NCBI GenBank assembly: GCA_016711805.1
Contig: JADJSH010000015.1
Coordinates: forward strand, 1 to 64,000
Direction: 5' to 3'
Source of the DNA: Bacteroidota bacterium
Lineage (GTDB): Bacteria; Bacteroidota; Bacteroidia; B-17B0; Aurantibacillaceae
Length of the DNA stretch: 64,000 nt
Under the pieces are notes generated by a model. It had not been told where the DNA came from. It did no database searches and saw nothing but the letters and a program-made list of their open reading frames with translations. Below, one piece after another: positions 36,256 to 45,094 of the stretch (within the stretch, counting starts at the first letter, position 1; the number at the start of each line of letters is the position of its first letter). The translations under genes and the position numbers were made by a program.

Positions 36256-39200
36256 ATGTTCCTAATATTTGATACCGAAACAACAGGTTTACCGCGCAGT
36301 TACAGCGCACCACTGACCGATTTTGATAATTGGCCACGAATGGTGCAAGTAGCTTGGCAATTACACGATGCTCAAGGAAATTTAATTAATAGTAATTCTA
36401 TTATTATTAAACCTGAAGGTTACACCATTCCTTTCAACGCCGTTCAAATACATGGTATTACTAATGAACGTGCTATTGAAGAAGGCCAAGATTTAAAAAC
36501 AGTTTTACAGGAATTTGTGGACGTTGTAAATCAATGTCAATACTTATGCGGACATAACATAGAGTTTGATAATAATATTATTGGCTCCGAATTATTACGC
36601 TGTGGTTTAGAAAATAGTTTAGCCGCTAAACCTTTCATTGATACGAAGAATGACCAAACAACTGAATACTGTGCTATTCCAGGAGGAAGAGGCGGTAAAT
36701 TTAAATGGCCAACCTTAACGGAACTTTATACTAAATTATTTAATGCTTCTTTTGAAGAAGCGCATAATGCAGCGTTCGACGTTTTAGCAACAGGTAAAGT
36801 ATTCTTCGAAATTATTAAACGAGGCATTACTAAAGTTGCTGAAGTAACAGATTTACAAACGATAAATTACGTTGCTCCCGATTTAACTGAACTTTACAAA
36901 CACGAACAAGCTTGGAAGGAACGAAAAAATAAAAAAGCTGAACCGACAGTCACTTCGAACGTAGTTGAGAAGTCAACAGTAGATGTCTCGAATTTGAAAT
37001 TCTCGCATTTACACAATCACACTCAGTTCTCTGTACTACAATCTACTAGCGATGTTGGCGACTTAGTAAAAAAAGCTATTGAATATAATATGCCGGCGGT
37101 TGCTTTAACCGATCACGGTAATATGTACGGAGCTTTTTTGTTTTGGCAAGCGATTGATAAACACAACAAAGGTGTTAAGTCTCATAACGAAGCAGTTGAT
37201 AAAGGTGAAAAGACCGAGGACAAGCAAACAGAATTAAAATGCATTATTGGTTGCGAATTATTTGTTTGTAAAGATCATAAAGATAAATCCAAACAAGACA
37301 ATGGATACACGCAAGTACTTATTGCAAAAAACAGATTAGGATACGAAAATTTATCGCGACTGAGTTCTATTGGGTTAATTGATGGCGCTTATTATGTGCC
37401 ACGTATTGATAAAGATTTATTAGTAAAATATAAAGATGGTTTAATCGCCACCACAGGTTCTTTGTCTTCAGAAATCCCTAACTTAATTTTAAATGTTGGT
37501 GAAGAACAAGCAGAAGAAGCCTTTTTATGGTATAAAGAGTTATTCGGCGAAGATTTTTATATCGAATTAAATCGCCATGATTTACCAGATGAAAATCACG
37601 TGAATGATTTATTACTTCGTTTTGCCGCTAAACACAAGGTAAAATATTTTGCAGCGAATAGTAATTACTATTTAAATAAAAACGGATTTGATTCGCATGA
37701 TATTTTGTTGTGTGTAAAGGACAATGAGAAAAAAGCTACTCCTGTTGGTAAAGGCAGAGGATTTAGATATGGACTTCAAAACAAAGAGTTCTATTTTAAG
37801 TCTCCTAAAGAAATGATGGCTTTGTTTGCTGATATGCCTGAAGCAATTGAAGCAACAAATGAAATCGTTTCTAAAATTGAACAATTTAAATTAGGGCGTG
37901 ATATTTTATTGCCGAAATTTGAAATTGCACAAGCTTTTATTGAGGAAAATGAAGAGGAAATAGAGTCGTCACATCAACGCATTATTGCTCTAAAAGAAAA
38001 AGGTTGGGAGGATAAGAAATTATCTCCCGAAGCGATTGAAGTTCAAAAAGCGGAGATGCGAGTAATTGCTGAGCAATTCATTTACATGTCTCATTTAACA
38101 TGGGAAGGAGCGCATAAGCGTTATCCAGATATGCCAGAGTCTACCAAAGAACGTATTGCTTTTGAATTAGCTACTATCGAAAGAATGGGTTACCCTGGTT
38201 ACTTTTTAATTGTAGCTGATTTTATTGCGGAAGCTCGTAAAATGGGAGTTGCTGTTGGGCCAGGTCGTGGTTCGGCTGCTGGTTCTGCTATTGCGTATTG
38301 TTTATGGATTACAAATGTAGATCCTATTAAATTCGATTTACTATTTGAGCGTTTCTTAAATCCTGATCGTATTAGCATGCCCGATATAGATATTGATTTT
38401 GATGATGAAGGACGTGGTTTGGTAATTGATTACGTTATTAAGAAGTATGGTTCCAACCAAGTAGCACAAATTATTACCTATGGTACGATGGGTGGAAAGT
38501 CTGCGATTAAAGATACCGCAAGGGTTTTAGACTTGCCATTAGAAGATTCTAATAATTTATCCAAAGCCTTTCCAGATAGTTTAGATGCTAAGTTAAAAAA
38601 GTTGTTGAAACCAGGAGGCATCGATCAAAAATATTTAGATGGTATTAAAGATAAACGTGAAGTTGTTGAGCAATCGCATAACTTTAGAAAATTAGCAGAA
38701 GGCAATTCACCACAAGCAGCGGTATTAAAACAAGCTTATGAATTAGAGGGTTGCTTACGAAACGTTGGTATTCATGCCTGCGGCGTTATTATTACGCCCG
38801 ACGAAATGGTGAAGTTTGTGCCTGTTACGAAAGCAAAAGATAGTGACATGCTAGTCACACAGTTTGATAACTCAGTTGCTGAAAACGCTGGTTTATTAAA
38901 AATGGACTTCTTGGGTTTAAGAACCTTGACGATTATTAAGGACGCGCTGCGTTATATTAAACAAAATCATGGGATTGATATTGACATCGATGCCATTGAT
39001 TTAGAAGATAAAAAAACATACGAGTTATTTCAAAGAGGCGAAACAAATGCAGTGTTCCAATATGAGAGTGCTGGTATGCAAAAATCTTTAAAAGATTTAA
39101 AGCCCGATTCATTCAACGATTTAATTGCGATGAATGCCTTGTATCGTCCGGGACCAATTGCCTATATTCCAAACTACATTAATCGTAAACATGGTCGAGA

Positions 39201-40716
39201 GCCTGTGGTGATGGATTTAGAGGGGATGGATGAATTTTTGGGAGAAACGTATGGTATTACGGTTTATCAAGAACAGGTAATGCGATTGTCTCAAAAATTG
39301 GCAAACTTTACAAAAGGTGATGCTGATACTTTGCGTAAAGCGATGGGAAAAAAAGACAGAGCAACGCTTGATAAAATGAAAGGGAAGTTCATTGATAATT
39401 GCAAAGCCAATAATCATGATCCAGTTGTTGCCGAAAAAGTTTGGAAAGATTGGGAAGCATTTGCGAGTTACGCTTTCAATAAATCACATTCTACTTGTTA
39501 CGCGTATGTAGCATTTCAAACAGCATACATTAAAGCGCATTATCCATCGGAGTTTATGGCTTCTGTATTAAATCATGCAGGAAGTATAGATTCTATTTCT
39601 TTTTTAATGGAAGAGTGTAAACGCATGGGCGTTAAAGTTCTTGGGCCAGATATTAATGAAGGTTTTGCAAAATTCGCTGTAATACCAGGCGGTACAGATA
39701 TTCGTTTTGGAATGGCGTCTATTAAAGGTGTTGGAGAAAACACCGTTGAAAATATCATTAACGAACGTAATGAAAATGGAAAATATACCTCTGTTTTTGA
39801 TTTAGCAAAACGTTTGGAAAGTAAATGCGTGAATAAAAAATCTTTAGAAGGTTTAGCTTTAGCAGGAGGCTTCGATAGTTTTGAAGGAATTCACCGCGCC
39901 ATGTTTTTTACACCTGATACAGAAGGATTGACACTAACTGATCGTATGATTAAGTATAGTAATCAGATGAGCTTAGGGAATGATACGTCGCAAGCAAGTT
40001 TATTTGGTGGTGATGACGAAATTCAAATTACAGAACCACAATTGCCTCAAAAAATTGAAGCATGGGGGAAATTAGAAGAACTAGCTCGCGAAAAAGAAGT
40101 AGTAGGTTTCTTTATTTCAGGCCATCCATTAGATCCATATAAATTAATTATTGATCACAAGTGCAATGCCAATTGCGCCCAATTAAAAGCTGGTTTAGAG
40201 CCGTTTAAAGGAAAAGATGTCACCTTTGGTGGCGTCATTACAGGTTTTGAAAACAGAACTAGTAAAACCGGCAATGCTTTTGGTAAATTAATTATTGAGG
40301 ATTATCATGGTTCTGTTGAATTGATGTTGTTTGGTAAAGACTTTGTGGAGTACAGCAAATTTATGGTGTCACCATTATTTGTATATGTAAAAGCAAAAGT
40401 ACAAGAGCGTTATGGTCAACCAGGAAGTTTAGAATTAAAAATTCAAAAAATTGAATTACTTGAAACGGTGAAAGAAAATATTTTCTCTACCATGAAATTA
40501 AAATTAGATGCGAATGCCATTAATGAAGAATTAATTGCAAACATTGAAGCTATTTTTAATTCTTCGCAAGGAAAATGTAGCGTAGAGTTTTTTGTAGAAG
40601 ATCCAGCGGAAAATTTAAGCGTGAAGCTGTTTTCTAAATCTCAGAAAATCGCTGTTAGTACTGATTTAATGAACGAATTGGATAAGATTAGTAGTTTAAC
40701 TTATGAGTTGACTTAA
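36256..40716 (+). CDS. dnaE: DNA polymerase III alpha subunit with N-terminal DnaQ-like 3'-5' exonuclease
   Basis: The replicative polymerase, 1486 residues, longer than the roughly 1160 of E. coli DnaE because of an N-terminal proofreading domain. Residues 1-200 show the DEDD exonuclease motifs: LIFDTETTGL, CGHNIEFDNNIIGSELL and AHNAAFDVLATG. A linker (about 215-245) leads to the PHP domain (KFSHLHNHTQFSVLQSTSD; VALTDHGNMYGAFLFW). The polymerase catalytic Asp motif is MPDIDIDFDDEGRG near residue 710, with GPGRGSAAGSAIAYCLW before it. HhH, OB-fold and C-terminal regions follow (FGGVITGFENRTSKTGN). This exonuclease fusion is known in Bacteroidota. Confidence 0.95.
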   Translation: MFLIFDTETTGLPRSYSAPLTDFDNWPRMVQVAWQLHDAQGNLINSNSIIIKPEGYTIPFNAVQIHGITNERAIEEGQDLKTVLQEFVDVVNQCQYLCGHNIEFDNNIIGSELLRCGLENSLAAKPFIDTKNDQTTEYCAIPGGRGGKFKWPTLTELYTKLFNASFEEAHNAAFDVLATGKVFFEIIKRGITKVAEVTDLQTINYVAPDLTELYKHEQAWKERKNKKAEPTVTSNVVEKSTVDVSNLKFSHLHNHTQFSVLQSTSDVGDLVKKAIEYNMPAVALTDHGNMYGAFLFWQAIDKHNKGVKSHNEAVDKGEKTEDKQTELKCIIGCELFVCKDHKDKSKQDNGYTQVLIAKNRLGYENLSRLSSIGLIDGAYYVPRIDKDLLVKYKDGLIATTGSLSSEIPNLILNVGEEQAEEAFLWYKELFGEDFYIELNRHDLPDENHVNDLLLRFAAKHKVKYFAANSNYYLNKNGFDSHDILLCVKDNEKKATPVGKGRGFRYGLQNKEFYFKSPKEMMALFADMPEAIEATNEIVSKIEQFKLGRDILLPKFEIAQAFIEENEEEIESSHQRIIALKEKGWEDKKLSPEAIEVQKAEMRVIAEQFIYMSHLTWEGAHKRYPDMPESTKERIAFELATIERMGYPGYFLIVADFIAEARKMGVAVGPGRGSAAGSAIAYCLWITNVDPIKFDLLFERFLNPDRISMPDIDIDFDDEGRGLVIDYVIKKYGSNQVAQIITYGTMGGKSAIKDTARVLDLPLEDSNNLSKAFPDSLDAKLKKLLKPGGIDQKYLDGIKDKREVVEQSHNFRKLAEGNSPQAAVLKQAYELEGCLRNVGIHACGVIITPDEMVKFVPVTKAKDSDMLVTQFDNSVAENAGLLKMDFLGLRTLTIIKDALRYIKQNHGIDIDIDAIDLEDKKTYELFQRGETNAVFQYESAGMQKSLKDLKPDSFNDLIAMNALYRPGPIAYIPNYINRKHGREPVVMDLEGMDEFLGETYGITVYQEQVMRLSQKLANFTKGDADTLRKAMGKKDRATLDKMKGKFIDNCKANNHDPVVAEKVWKDWEAFASYAFNKSHSTCYAYVAFQTAYIKAHYPSEFMASVLNHAGSIDSISFLMEECKRMGVKVLGPDINEGFAKFAVIPGGTDIRFGMASIKGVGENTVENIINERNENGKYTSVFDLAKRLESKCVNKKSLEGLALAGGFDSFEGIHRAMFFTPDTEGLTLTDRMIKYSNQMSLGNDTSQASLFGGDDEIQITEPQLPQKIEAWGKLEELAREKEVVGFFISGHPLDPYKLIIDHKCNANCAQLKAGLEPFKGKDVTFGGVITGFENRTSKTGNAFGKLIIEDYHGSVELMLFGKDFVEYSKFMVSPLFVYVKAKVQERYGQPGSLELKIQKIELLETVKENIFSTMKLKLDANAINEELIANIEAIFNSSQGKCSVEFFVEDPAENLSVKLFSKSQKIAVSTDLMNELDKISSLTYELT

Positions 40717-40732
40717 TTATAGTATTATATAT

Positions 40733-42254
40733 ATGAAGAAAATTATTTTTACACTTGTTACATTGTCTATATGCTTTACAAATGGCGTTTCTCAAAATAT
40801 AACTTATAAAATTGGTTCAGAATATGAGTCTACAGATAGGCATAAAGATTTTGGGTATTTTCTAACGAGCAACGGTTCAGCTTCTAATATCAGTTATTTC
40901 AGACCAAATGATTTTAGTATTCAACCTATTGATTTAAATACATTAAATGTAGGAACTGGATTTACACATGATATTTCTATTCTTGGAAAAGACGCGTGTT
41001 ACGAAAAGATACTTAATTTAAAAGATAATTTATTTTATATCTATTCAGATGAAAATAAAAAAAGTCACACAAGAGTATTAAGTGCAGTATTGATGGATGA
41101 TAGTAATAAATCTGTTACAAATAAACCAATAGTGTTATTTGAGTCGCCAGAGCCTAAAGTGATATATTATGCTCCTTTAACTCCGACTAGATATTATTTT
41201 AATATGTCATCAAATAAAGAATTTGCTTTAATAACATGTTTATTGCCAGATAAGGAAAAAAGGGCTAAGTTGAATAAAAAGCAGATGGGTTTTTGTGTAA
41301 TAGATAAAAACCTTGAAGTTAAACTAAGTAAAGTTGTTGAAATGCCATACATTGAAACTTTAATGAATTTAAGAGGATATAATGTTGATTCAAAAGGGAA
41401 TGTATTTATGTTGCTCTTTTTCAAGAGAAAAGGAAGATGGAACTAAAGAATTTGGTGGATATGAATTGGTGAGAATTGCAACAGATGGTTCTTTACAGAA
41501 AAAGGAATTAATAACTAATGGGGCAAGTTTAAACAATTGTATGTTTACTGATGATTTGAATGGAAATCTTGTTATTACAGGACACTATAGCAAATCAGGA
41601 GCAAGAGGGATCTACATCTATCGATTCGGTCCTGATGCAGATACTAAATCGGCGGGCGCTGGAATTAAGTTCTACGAGTTTTCTAAGGAATTATTTAAAG
41701 CTTATGAGAATGATGCTAATCAGGAAGAGATAGATAAAACTGGTAGGCTAGATGCGAGTTTGTATTTTGATGATATTTTCTTTCATCCTAATGGTGATAT
41801 TGTAATTGTAAATGAGCAGTATAAAGTCGAAGCATCAAACGACAGAATTAAAAATTATTATTTTGACATTATTGCTATGAAAGCAAACAGTGAAGGAAAG
41901 CTGGTTTGGATGAAAAAAATACCTAAAAATCAAAGAGGGGCTGGAAGATCAGATTTATCTTACAAATACCATTATAATAATGGAAATGATTATTTCATTT
42001 TTATAGATAATGAAAAAAATTTGAATCTTGCTATAGATGAAGCTCCTAAAGCACATATCTGCAGACAGGGTGGTTACTTGGTAGCTGTAAAATTGGATCC
42101 AATTGGTAACATGCAGAAAATCCCCATTTTTGATTTAAGAAACGAAGATATTAGCGTGTTTCCTTTTGACATGCTTAAGGTAAATGAAAATACTCTTATA
42201 GGAAAGTGTCATAAGAACAGGAATAAAACTGTAATCAAATTGAGTTTTAAATAA
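40733..42254 (+). CDS. Exported hypothetical protein (one frame shift near 41425)
   Basis: A protein of about 507 residues after joining, starting with signal peptide MKKIIFTLVTLSICFTNGVS. Removing one T from the five-T run near 41421-41425 joins KGNVFMLLF to SREKEDGTKEFGGYELVRIA. The middle and end contain TDDLNGNLVITGHYSKSGAR, DDIFFHPNGDIVIVNEQYKV and KLDPIGNMQKIPIFDLRNED, spaced like beta-propeller blades that report values (FxNGDIxIV). No T9SS domain is visible. I do not recognise the family. It shows the same general design as the exported protein at 45095-46588, without clear sequence identity. Confidence 0.72.
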
Positions 42255-42258
42255 CTAG

Positions 42259-42288
42259 AAAGCCAATCAAAATATTTGATTGGCTTTT
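42259..42288 (+). terminator. Bidirectional Rho-independent terminator
   Basis: AAAGCCAATCAAA-ATA-TTTGATTGGCTTTT between the exported protein gene and the convergent ahpD. Confidence 0.82.
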
Positions 42289-42290
42289 CC

Positions 42291-42878
42291 TTATCTAAAA
42301 AAGATTGTTAACCCTTTTAAGTTAGCAAACAATCTTACCGCATCGTAAATGCGCTGTTGACTTGTCCCCATTTTTATTAATGATTCTTCATGTGCGTTTA
42401 CACATAGTTCACAGCCGTTTAATGAAGAAATGCCTAAACTCATTAATTCAAAAAATTCTTTGCCCATCGTTGGATTTCCCATCACCGTCATTTTAATTCC
42501 AGCAGGTGTTGTTTGATAATACTCTTTTTTGGTAAAGTGACGGAAACGATAGAAAACATTGTTAACGTTTAATAAAGATACACAAGCAAAGGTTTCTAAA
42601 ACCTCTTCTTGTGTGGCGCCAGCTAACTTTGCTTTTTCTAGTAATGCCATTTCTAAGGATTTTGTTTTTTCATTAATAGCTACACTTAATGCTAGCAATG
42701 CACTTTCTTTTTCTGATAAACTATCATATTTAAGTGCATTGCCCACATTAATTTTTAAATCTTTGATGTACCGCGCTTCTAAATTTCCCATATCAACTAG
42801 CGCTTGTGGGGGATTAGATGTGTAGTGGATAGTATTTAATAATCCTTCTAAGGTTTCATTGATAATTGTATTTTCCAT
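42291..42878 (-). CDS. ahpD: AhpD-like carboxymuconolactone decarboxylase family peroxidase partner
   Basis: An all-helical AhpD-fold protein of 195 residues. The ATG at 42878 is preferred; the longer reading overlaps ahpC and adds no domain. The active site is GCELCVNAHE: Cys156 and Cys159 with His163, the CxxC-xxx-H pattern of AhpD, which re-reduces AhpC in systems lacking AhpF. LLALSVAINEKTKSLEMAL is the expected helix pair. It follows ahpC by 13 nt and completes a peroxide-reducing pair, with the OxyR gene close by. Confidence 0.9.
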   Translation of the reverse strand: MENTIINETLEGLLNTIHYTSNPPQALVDMGNLEARYIKDLKINVGNALKYDSLSEKESALLALSVAINEKTKSLEMALLEKAKLAGATQEEVLETFACVSLLNVNNVFYRFRHFTKKEYYQTTPAGIKMTVMGNPTMGKEFFELMSLGISSLNGCELCVNAHEESLIKMGTSQQRIYDAVRLFANLKGLTIFFR

Positions 42879-42891
42879 GATTTCTGTTTTT

Positions 42892-43449
42892 TTAAGCGTG
42901 AATAGTTTCTTCTCCTTTTTTCCAATTGCAAGGGCATAGTTCATCAGTTTGTAAAGCGTCTAAAACTCTGATGACTTCATTAACATTTCTCCCTACGTTT
43001 AAATCATACACACTTACCCAGCGCACCATGCCTTGAGGATCAACGATGTAAGTGGTTCTGTAAGCGATTTTTTCATTTGCATCTAAAATACCTAGTTCTT
43101 CTGCTAGTGATTTGGAAGTATCAGCTAACATAGGGAATTTTAAGTTTTTTAAGTCTTCGTGATTTTTTCTCCAAGCGAGGTGCACGAATTCTGTATCAGT
43201 TGACGCGCCAACTAATACAGTATCTCTGTCAGAAAAATCCTGAACATGTTTGTTGAACTCTGCTATTTCCGTCGGACACACGAATGTGAAATCTTTTGGC
43301 CACCAAAACTGCACCATCCATTTTCCTTTTGCTAAGTGGATGTCGTTATTTATCATTTCAAATTCCTTACCTTGTTCTGTAGATACGACAGCTTGTTTGT
43401 TAAATTGTGGGAATTTAGACCCTACTGAGATTACTCTTGTTGTTTCCAT
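42892..43449 (-). CDS. ahpC: Peroxiredoxin (AhpC/Prx family)
   Basis: A thiol peroxidase of 185 residues that reduces hydrogen peroxide and organic peroxides. The peroxidatic motif is FTFVCPTEIAEFNKH with Cys58; WWPKDFTF and STDTEFVHLAWRKNHEDLKN match the Prx fold. The C-terminal ELCPCNWKKGEE holds Cys172 and Cys174, suiting the CxC resolving pair of AhpD-coupled peroxiredoxins. It is the first gene of the ahpCD pair. The 92 nt upstream contain a dispersed repeat. Regulation by the divergently placed OxyR is inferred from family knowledge. Confidence 0.92.
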   Translation of the reverse strand: METTRVISVGSKFPQFNKQAVVSTEQGKEFEMINNDIHLAKGKWMVQFWWPKDFTFVCPTEIAEFNKHVQDFSDRDTVLVGASTDTEFVHLAWRKNHEDLKNLKFPMLADTSKSLAEELGILDANEKIAYRTTYIVDPQGMVRWVSVYDLNVGRNVNEVIRVLDALQTDELCPCNWKKGEETIHA

Positions 43450-43485
43450 TTTTATTTATTTTTTTAGTTGTTTGTTTTTTTTTGA

Positions 43486-43510
43486 TGTCACGCTGAACTT
43501 GATTCAACAT
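43486..43510 (+). repeat. Dispersed intergenic repeat, GTCACGCTGAACTTGATTC type
   Basis: TGTCACGCTGAACTTGATTC sits between ahpC and dps. It starts like the TGTCACCCTGAG element at 30893, which suggests one family of short intergenic repeats. Confidence 0.45.
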
Positions 43511-43541
43511 TTGATGAGACTCTGAATTGAGGTCAGGGTAA

Positions 43542-44012
43542 CTATTGATTTAAATAAGCACTATACATCCAAGTCAATTTTTCTTGTTCTCTTATATAAT
43601 CACTCATTAAAGCATTAGTTCCTTCGTCATTAGCATCACCTGCAATAGCTAAAATCTCTCTTTGTAATAAAATAATAATTTCAAATGCGTTTAGCACTTC
43701 CTCCATAGCCAATTTCCCATCACTAATATTTGTTTTTTCTTTTACGCTAGAATGCTTCAAATGGTCGCTGTAACTGTGAACAGGAGTAAAGCCTAGTGTT
43801 AAAATACGTTCTGCGAGTTCGTCTATTTTTAATTGTAGATTGTTATAGATTTCTTCAAATTTCACATGTAATTCAAAAAAGTTATTTCCTTTAATGTTCC
43901 AATGGAAACCACGTACATTCATGTACAATAATTGGTAGTTTGATAATAGTTGGTTTAATTGATCGGACAATTGGATACAATCTTGAGTTTTTAAGCCTAT
44001 TTTGTTTTTCAT
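43542..44012 (-). CDS. dps: Dps-family ferritin-like DNA protection protein
   Basis: A 156-residue four-helix protein that stores iron and consumes hydrogen peroxide. The inter-subunit ferroxidase motif is present: MNVRGFHWNIKGNNFFELHV, then FEEIYNNLQLKIDELAERI, with the His and the Asp/Glu ligands. The length is normal for Dps. The N-terminal extension is short (MKNKIGLKTQDC), so DNA binding by a lysine-rich tail is uncertain. It diverges from the oxyR gene across 96 nt that carry two dyads, so peroxide control is likely. Confidence 0.93.
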   Translation of the reverse strand: MKNKIGLKTQDCIQLSDQLNQLLSNYQLLYMNVRGFHWNIKGNNFFELHVKFEEIYNNLQLKIDELAERILTLGFTPVHSYSDHLKHSSVKEKTNISDGKLAMEEVLNAFEIIILLQREILAIAGDANDEGTNALMSDYIREQEKLTWMYSAYLNQ

Positions 44013-44059
44013 GTTTCTAAATGTTTTGTTTGACGATACAAATTTGTAGCCTTTTTAGT

Positions 44060-44105
44060 TATCAATCAAACTGATATTTTATATATTTGTATAGATAAAA
44101 TCTAT
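44060..44105. promoter_or_regulatory. OxyR-like operator dyads and -7 element in the dps-oxyR intergenic region
   Basis: ATAG-n7-CTAT at 44091-44105 matches the half-site form of the E. coli OxyR consensus, and extends to TATAG-n7-CTATA. A second dyad TATCA-n7-TGATA lies at 44060-44076, centred 30 bp away. TATATTTG (44082-44089), a -7 element for oxyR, sits between them. Two dyads fit tetramer binding and autorepression of oxyR. Confidence 0.6.
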
Positions 44106-44108
44106 ATT

Positions 44109-45044
44109 ATGAATCTACAACAGTTAGAATATATTATTGCCGTTGATAAACTAAAGAACTTCGTCAAGGCTTCAGAATCTTGTTTTATAACTCAGGCAAC
44201 CTTGAGTATGATGATTAAAAAACTAGAAGAAGAATTAGACGTAAAGATATTTGATAGGAGTAAACAGCCAGTTAAAACAACTGAAGTAGGGGAGAAGCTA
44301 ATTTTACAAGCACGTAAAATTATTTTAGAATCTAGAAAGCTAAAAGAAATTATTCAAAATGAAAAAGGGATTGTGAGTGGCGAATTGAAAATTGGAATTA
44401 TTCCAACATTGGCACCTTATTTATTGCCTTTATTTTTAAAGGAGTTTATGCAAAGCTATCCTTTAGTAAAATTAGTCATTAATGAATTTACCACGGATGT
44501 GATTATGCAAAAATTAAAATCCGGGGATTTAGATACAGGTATTTTAGCAACACCATTGCACGATTCGGCAATTAAAGAGCAAGTATTGTTTTATGAAAAA
44601 TATTTTTTGTATGTAAATGCCAAAGAAAAAGGTTTTGACAAAAATTATGTCTTGCCAAAGGATATAGATGTCAACCGTTTGTGGTTGCTTGAAGAAGGGC
44701 ATTGCATGCGTTCTCAAATCTTAAATTTATGTGCGTTAAAAAAACAAAAAGAATTAGAAGAACACTTTCATTATAATGCTGGTAGTATAGAAACCTTGAG
44801 AAATATGGTGGAGAACAATTTCGGTATGACTATTATTCCAGAATTAGCTACGCATAACTTAAATCCTACTCAAAAAAAGAGATTACGAATTTTTAAAGCA
44901 CCTACGCCAGTGAGAGAAATCAGTTTAGTCACACATCGCGAATTTTTAAAAGCTAATTTAATTCAATCTTTAAAGGAAACGATTATGTCGGTTATTCCAA
45001 ACGACATGAAACAGAATAAGCAAATAAATGTTTTAGCGATATAA
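44109..45044 (+). CDS. oxyR: Peroxide-sensing LysR-type regulator OxyR
   Basis: A LysR-family activator of 311 residues. The N-terminal winged helix is MNLQQLEYIIAVDKLKNFVK, then FITQATLSMMIKKLEEELDV. The effector domain begins near residue 90 (GELKIGIIPTLAPYLLPLF). The redox segment LWLLEEGHCMRSQILNLCAL carries Cys199 and Cys208, the same spacing and numbering as the peroxide-sensing pair of E. coli OxyR. This distinguishes it from other LysR proteins. It is divergent from dps and 0.7 kb from ahpC, a classic OxyR target set. Confidence 0.95.
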   Translation: MNLQQLEYIIAVDKLKNFVKASESCFITQATLSMMIKKLEEELDVKIFDRSKQPVKTTEVGEKLILQARKIILESRKLKEIIQNEKGIVSGELKIGIIPTLAPYLLPLFLKEFMQSYPLVKLVINEFTTDVIMQKLKSGDLDTGILATPLHDSAIKEQVLFYEKYFLYVNAKEKGFDKNYVLPKDIDVNRLWLLEEGHCMRSQILNLCALKKQKELEEHFHYNAGSIETLRNMVENNFGMTIIPELATHNLNPTQKKRLRIFKAPTPVREISLVTHREFLKANLIQSLKETIMSVIPNDMKQNKQINVLAI

Positions 45045-45061
45045 ATTCAATGTAACTATAA

Positions 45062-45088
45062 GTTGTCAGTTCGAGCGGAGTCGAGAAC
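45062..45088 (+). repeat. Dispersed intergenic repeat, GAGCGGAGTCGAGAA variant
   Basis: GTTGTCAGTTCGAGCGGAGT continues to CGAGAAC, sharing the GAGCGGAGTCGA core with 30893-30919 and 3586-3601. It lies between two convergent genes. Confidence 0.55.
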
Positions 45089-45094
45089 AAATAA

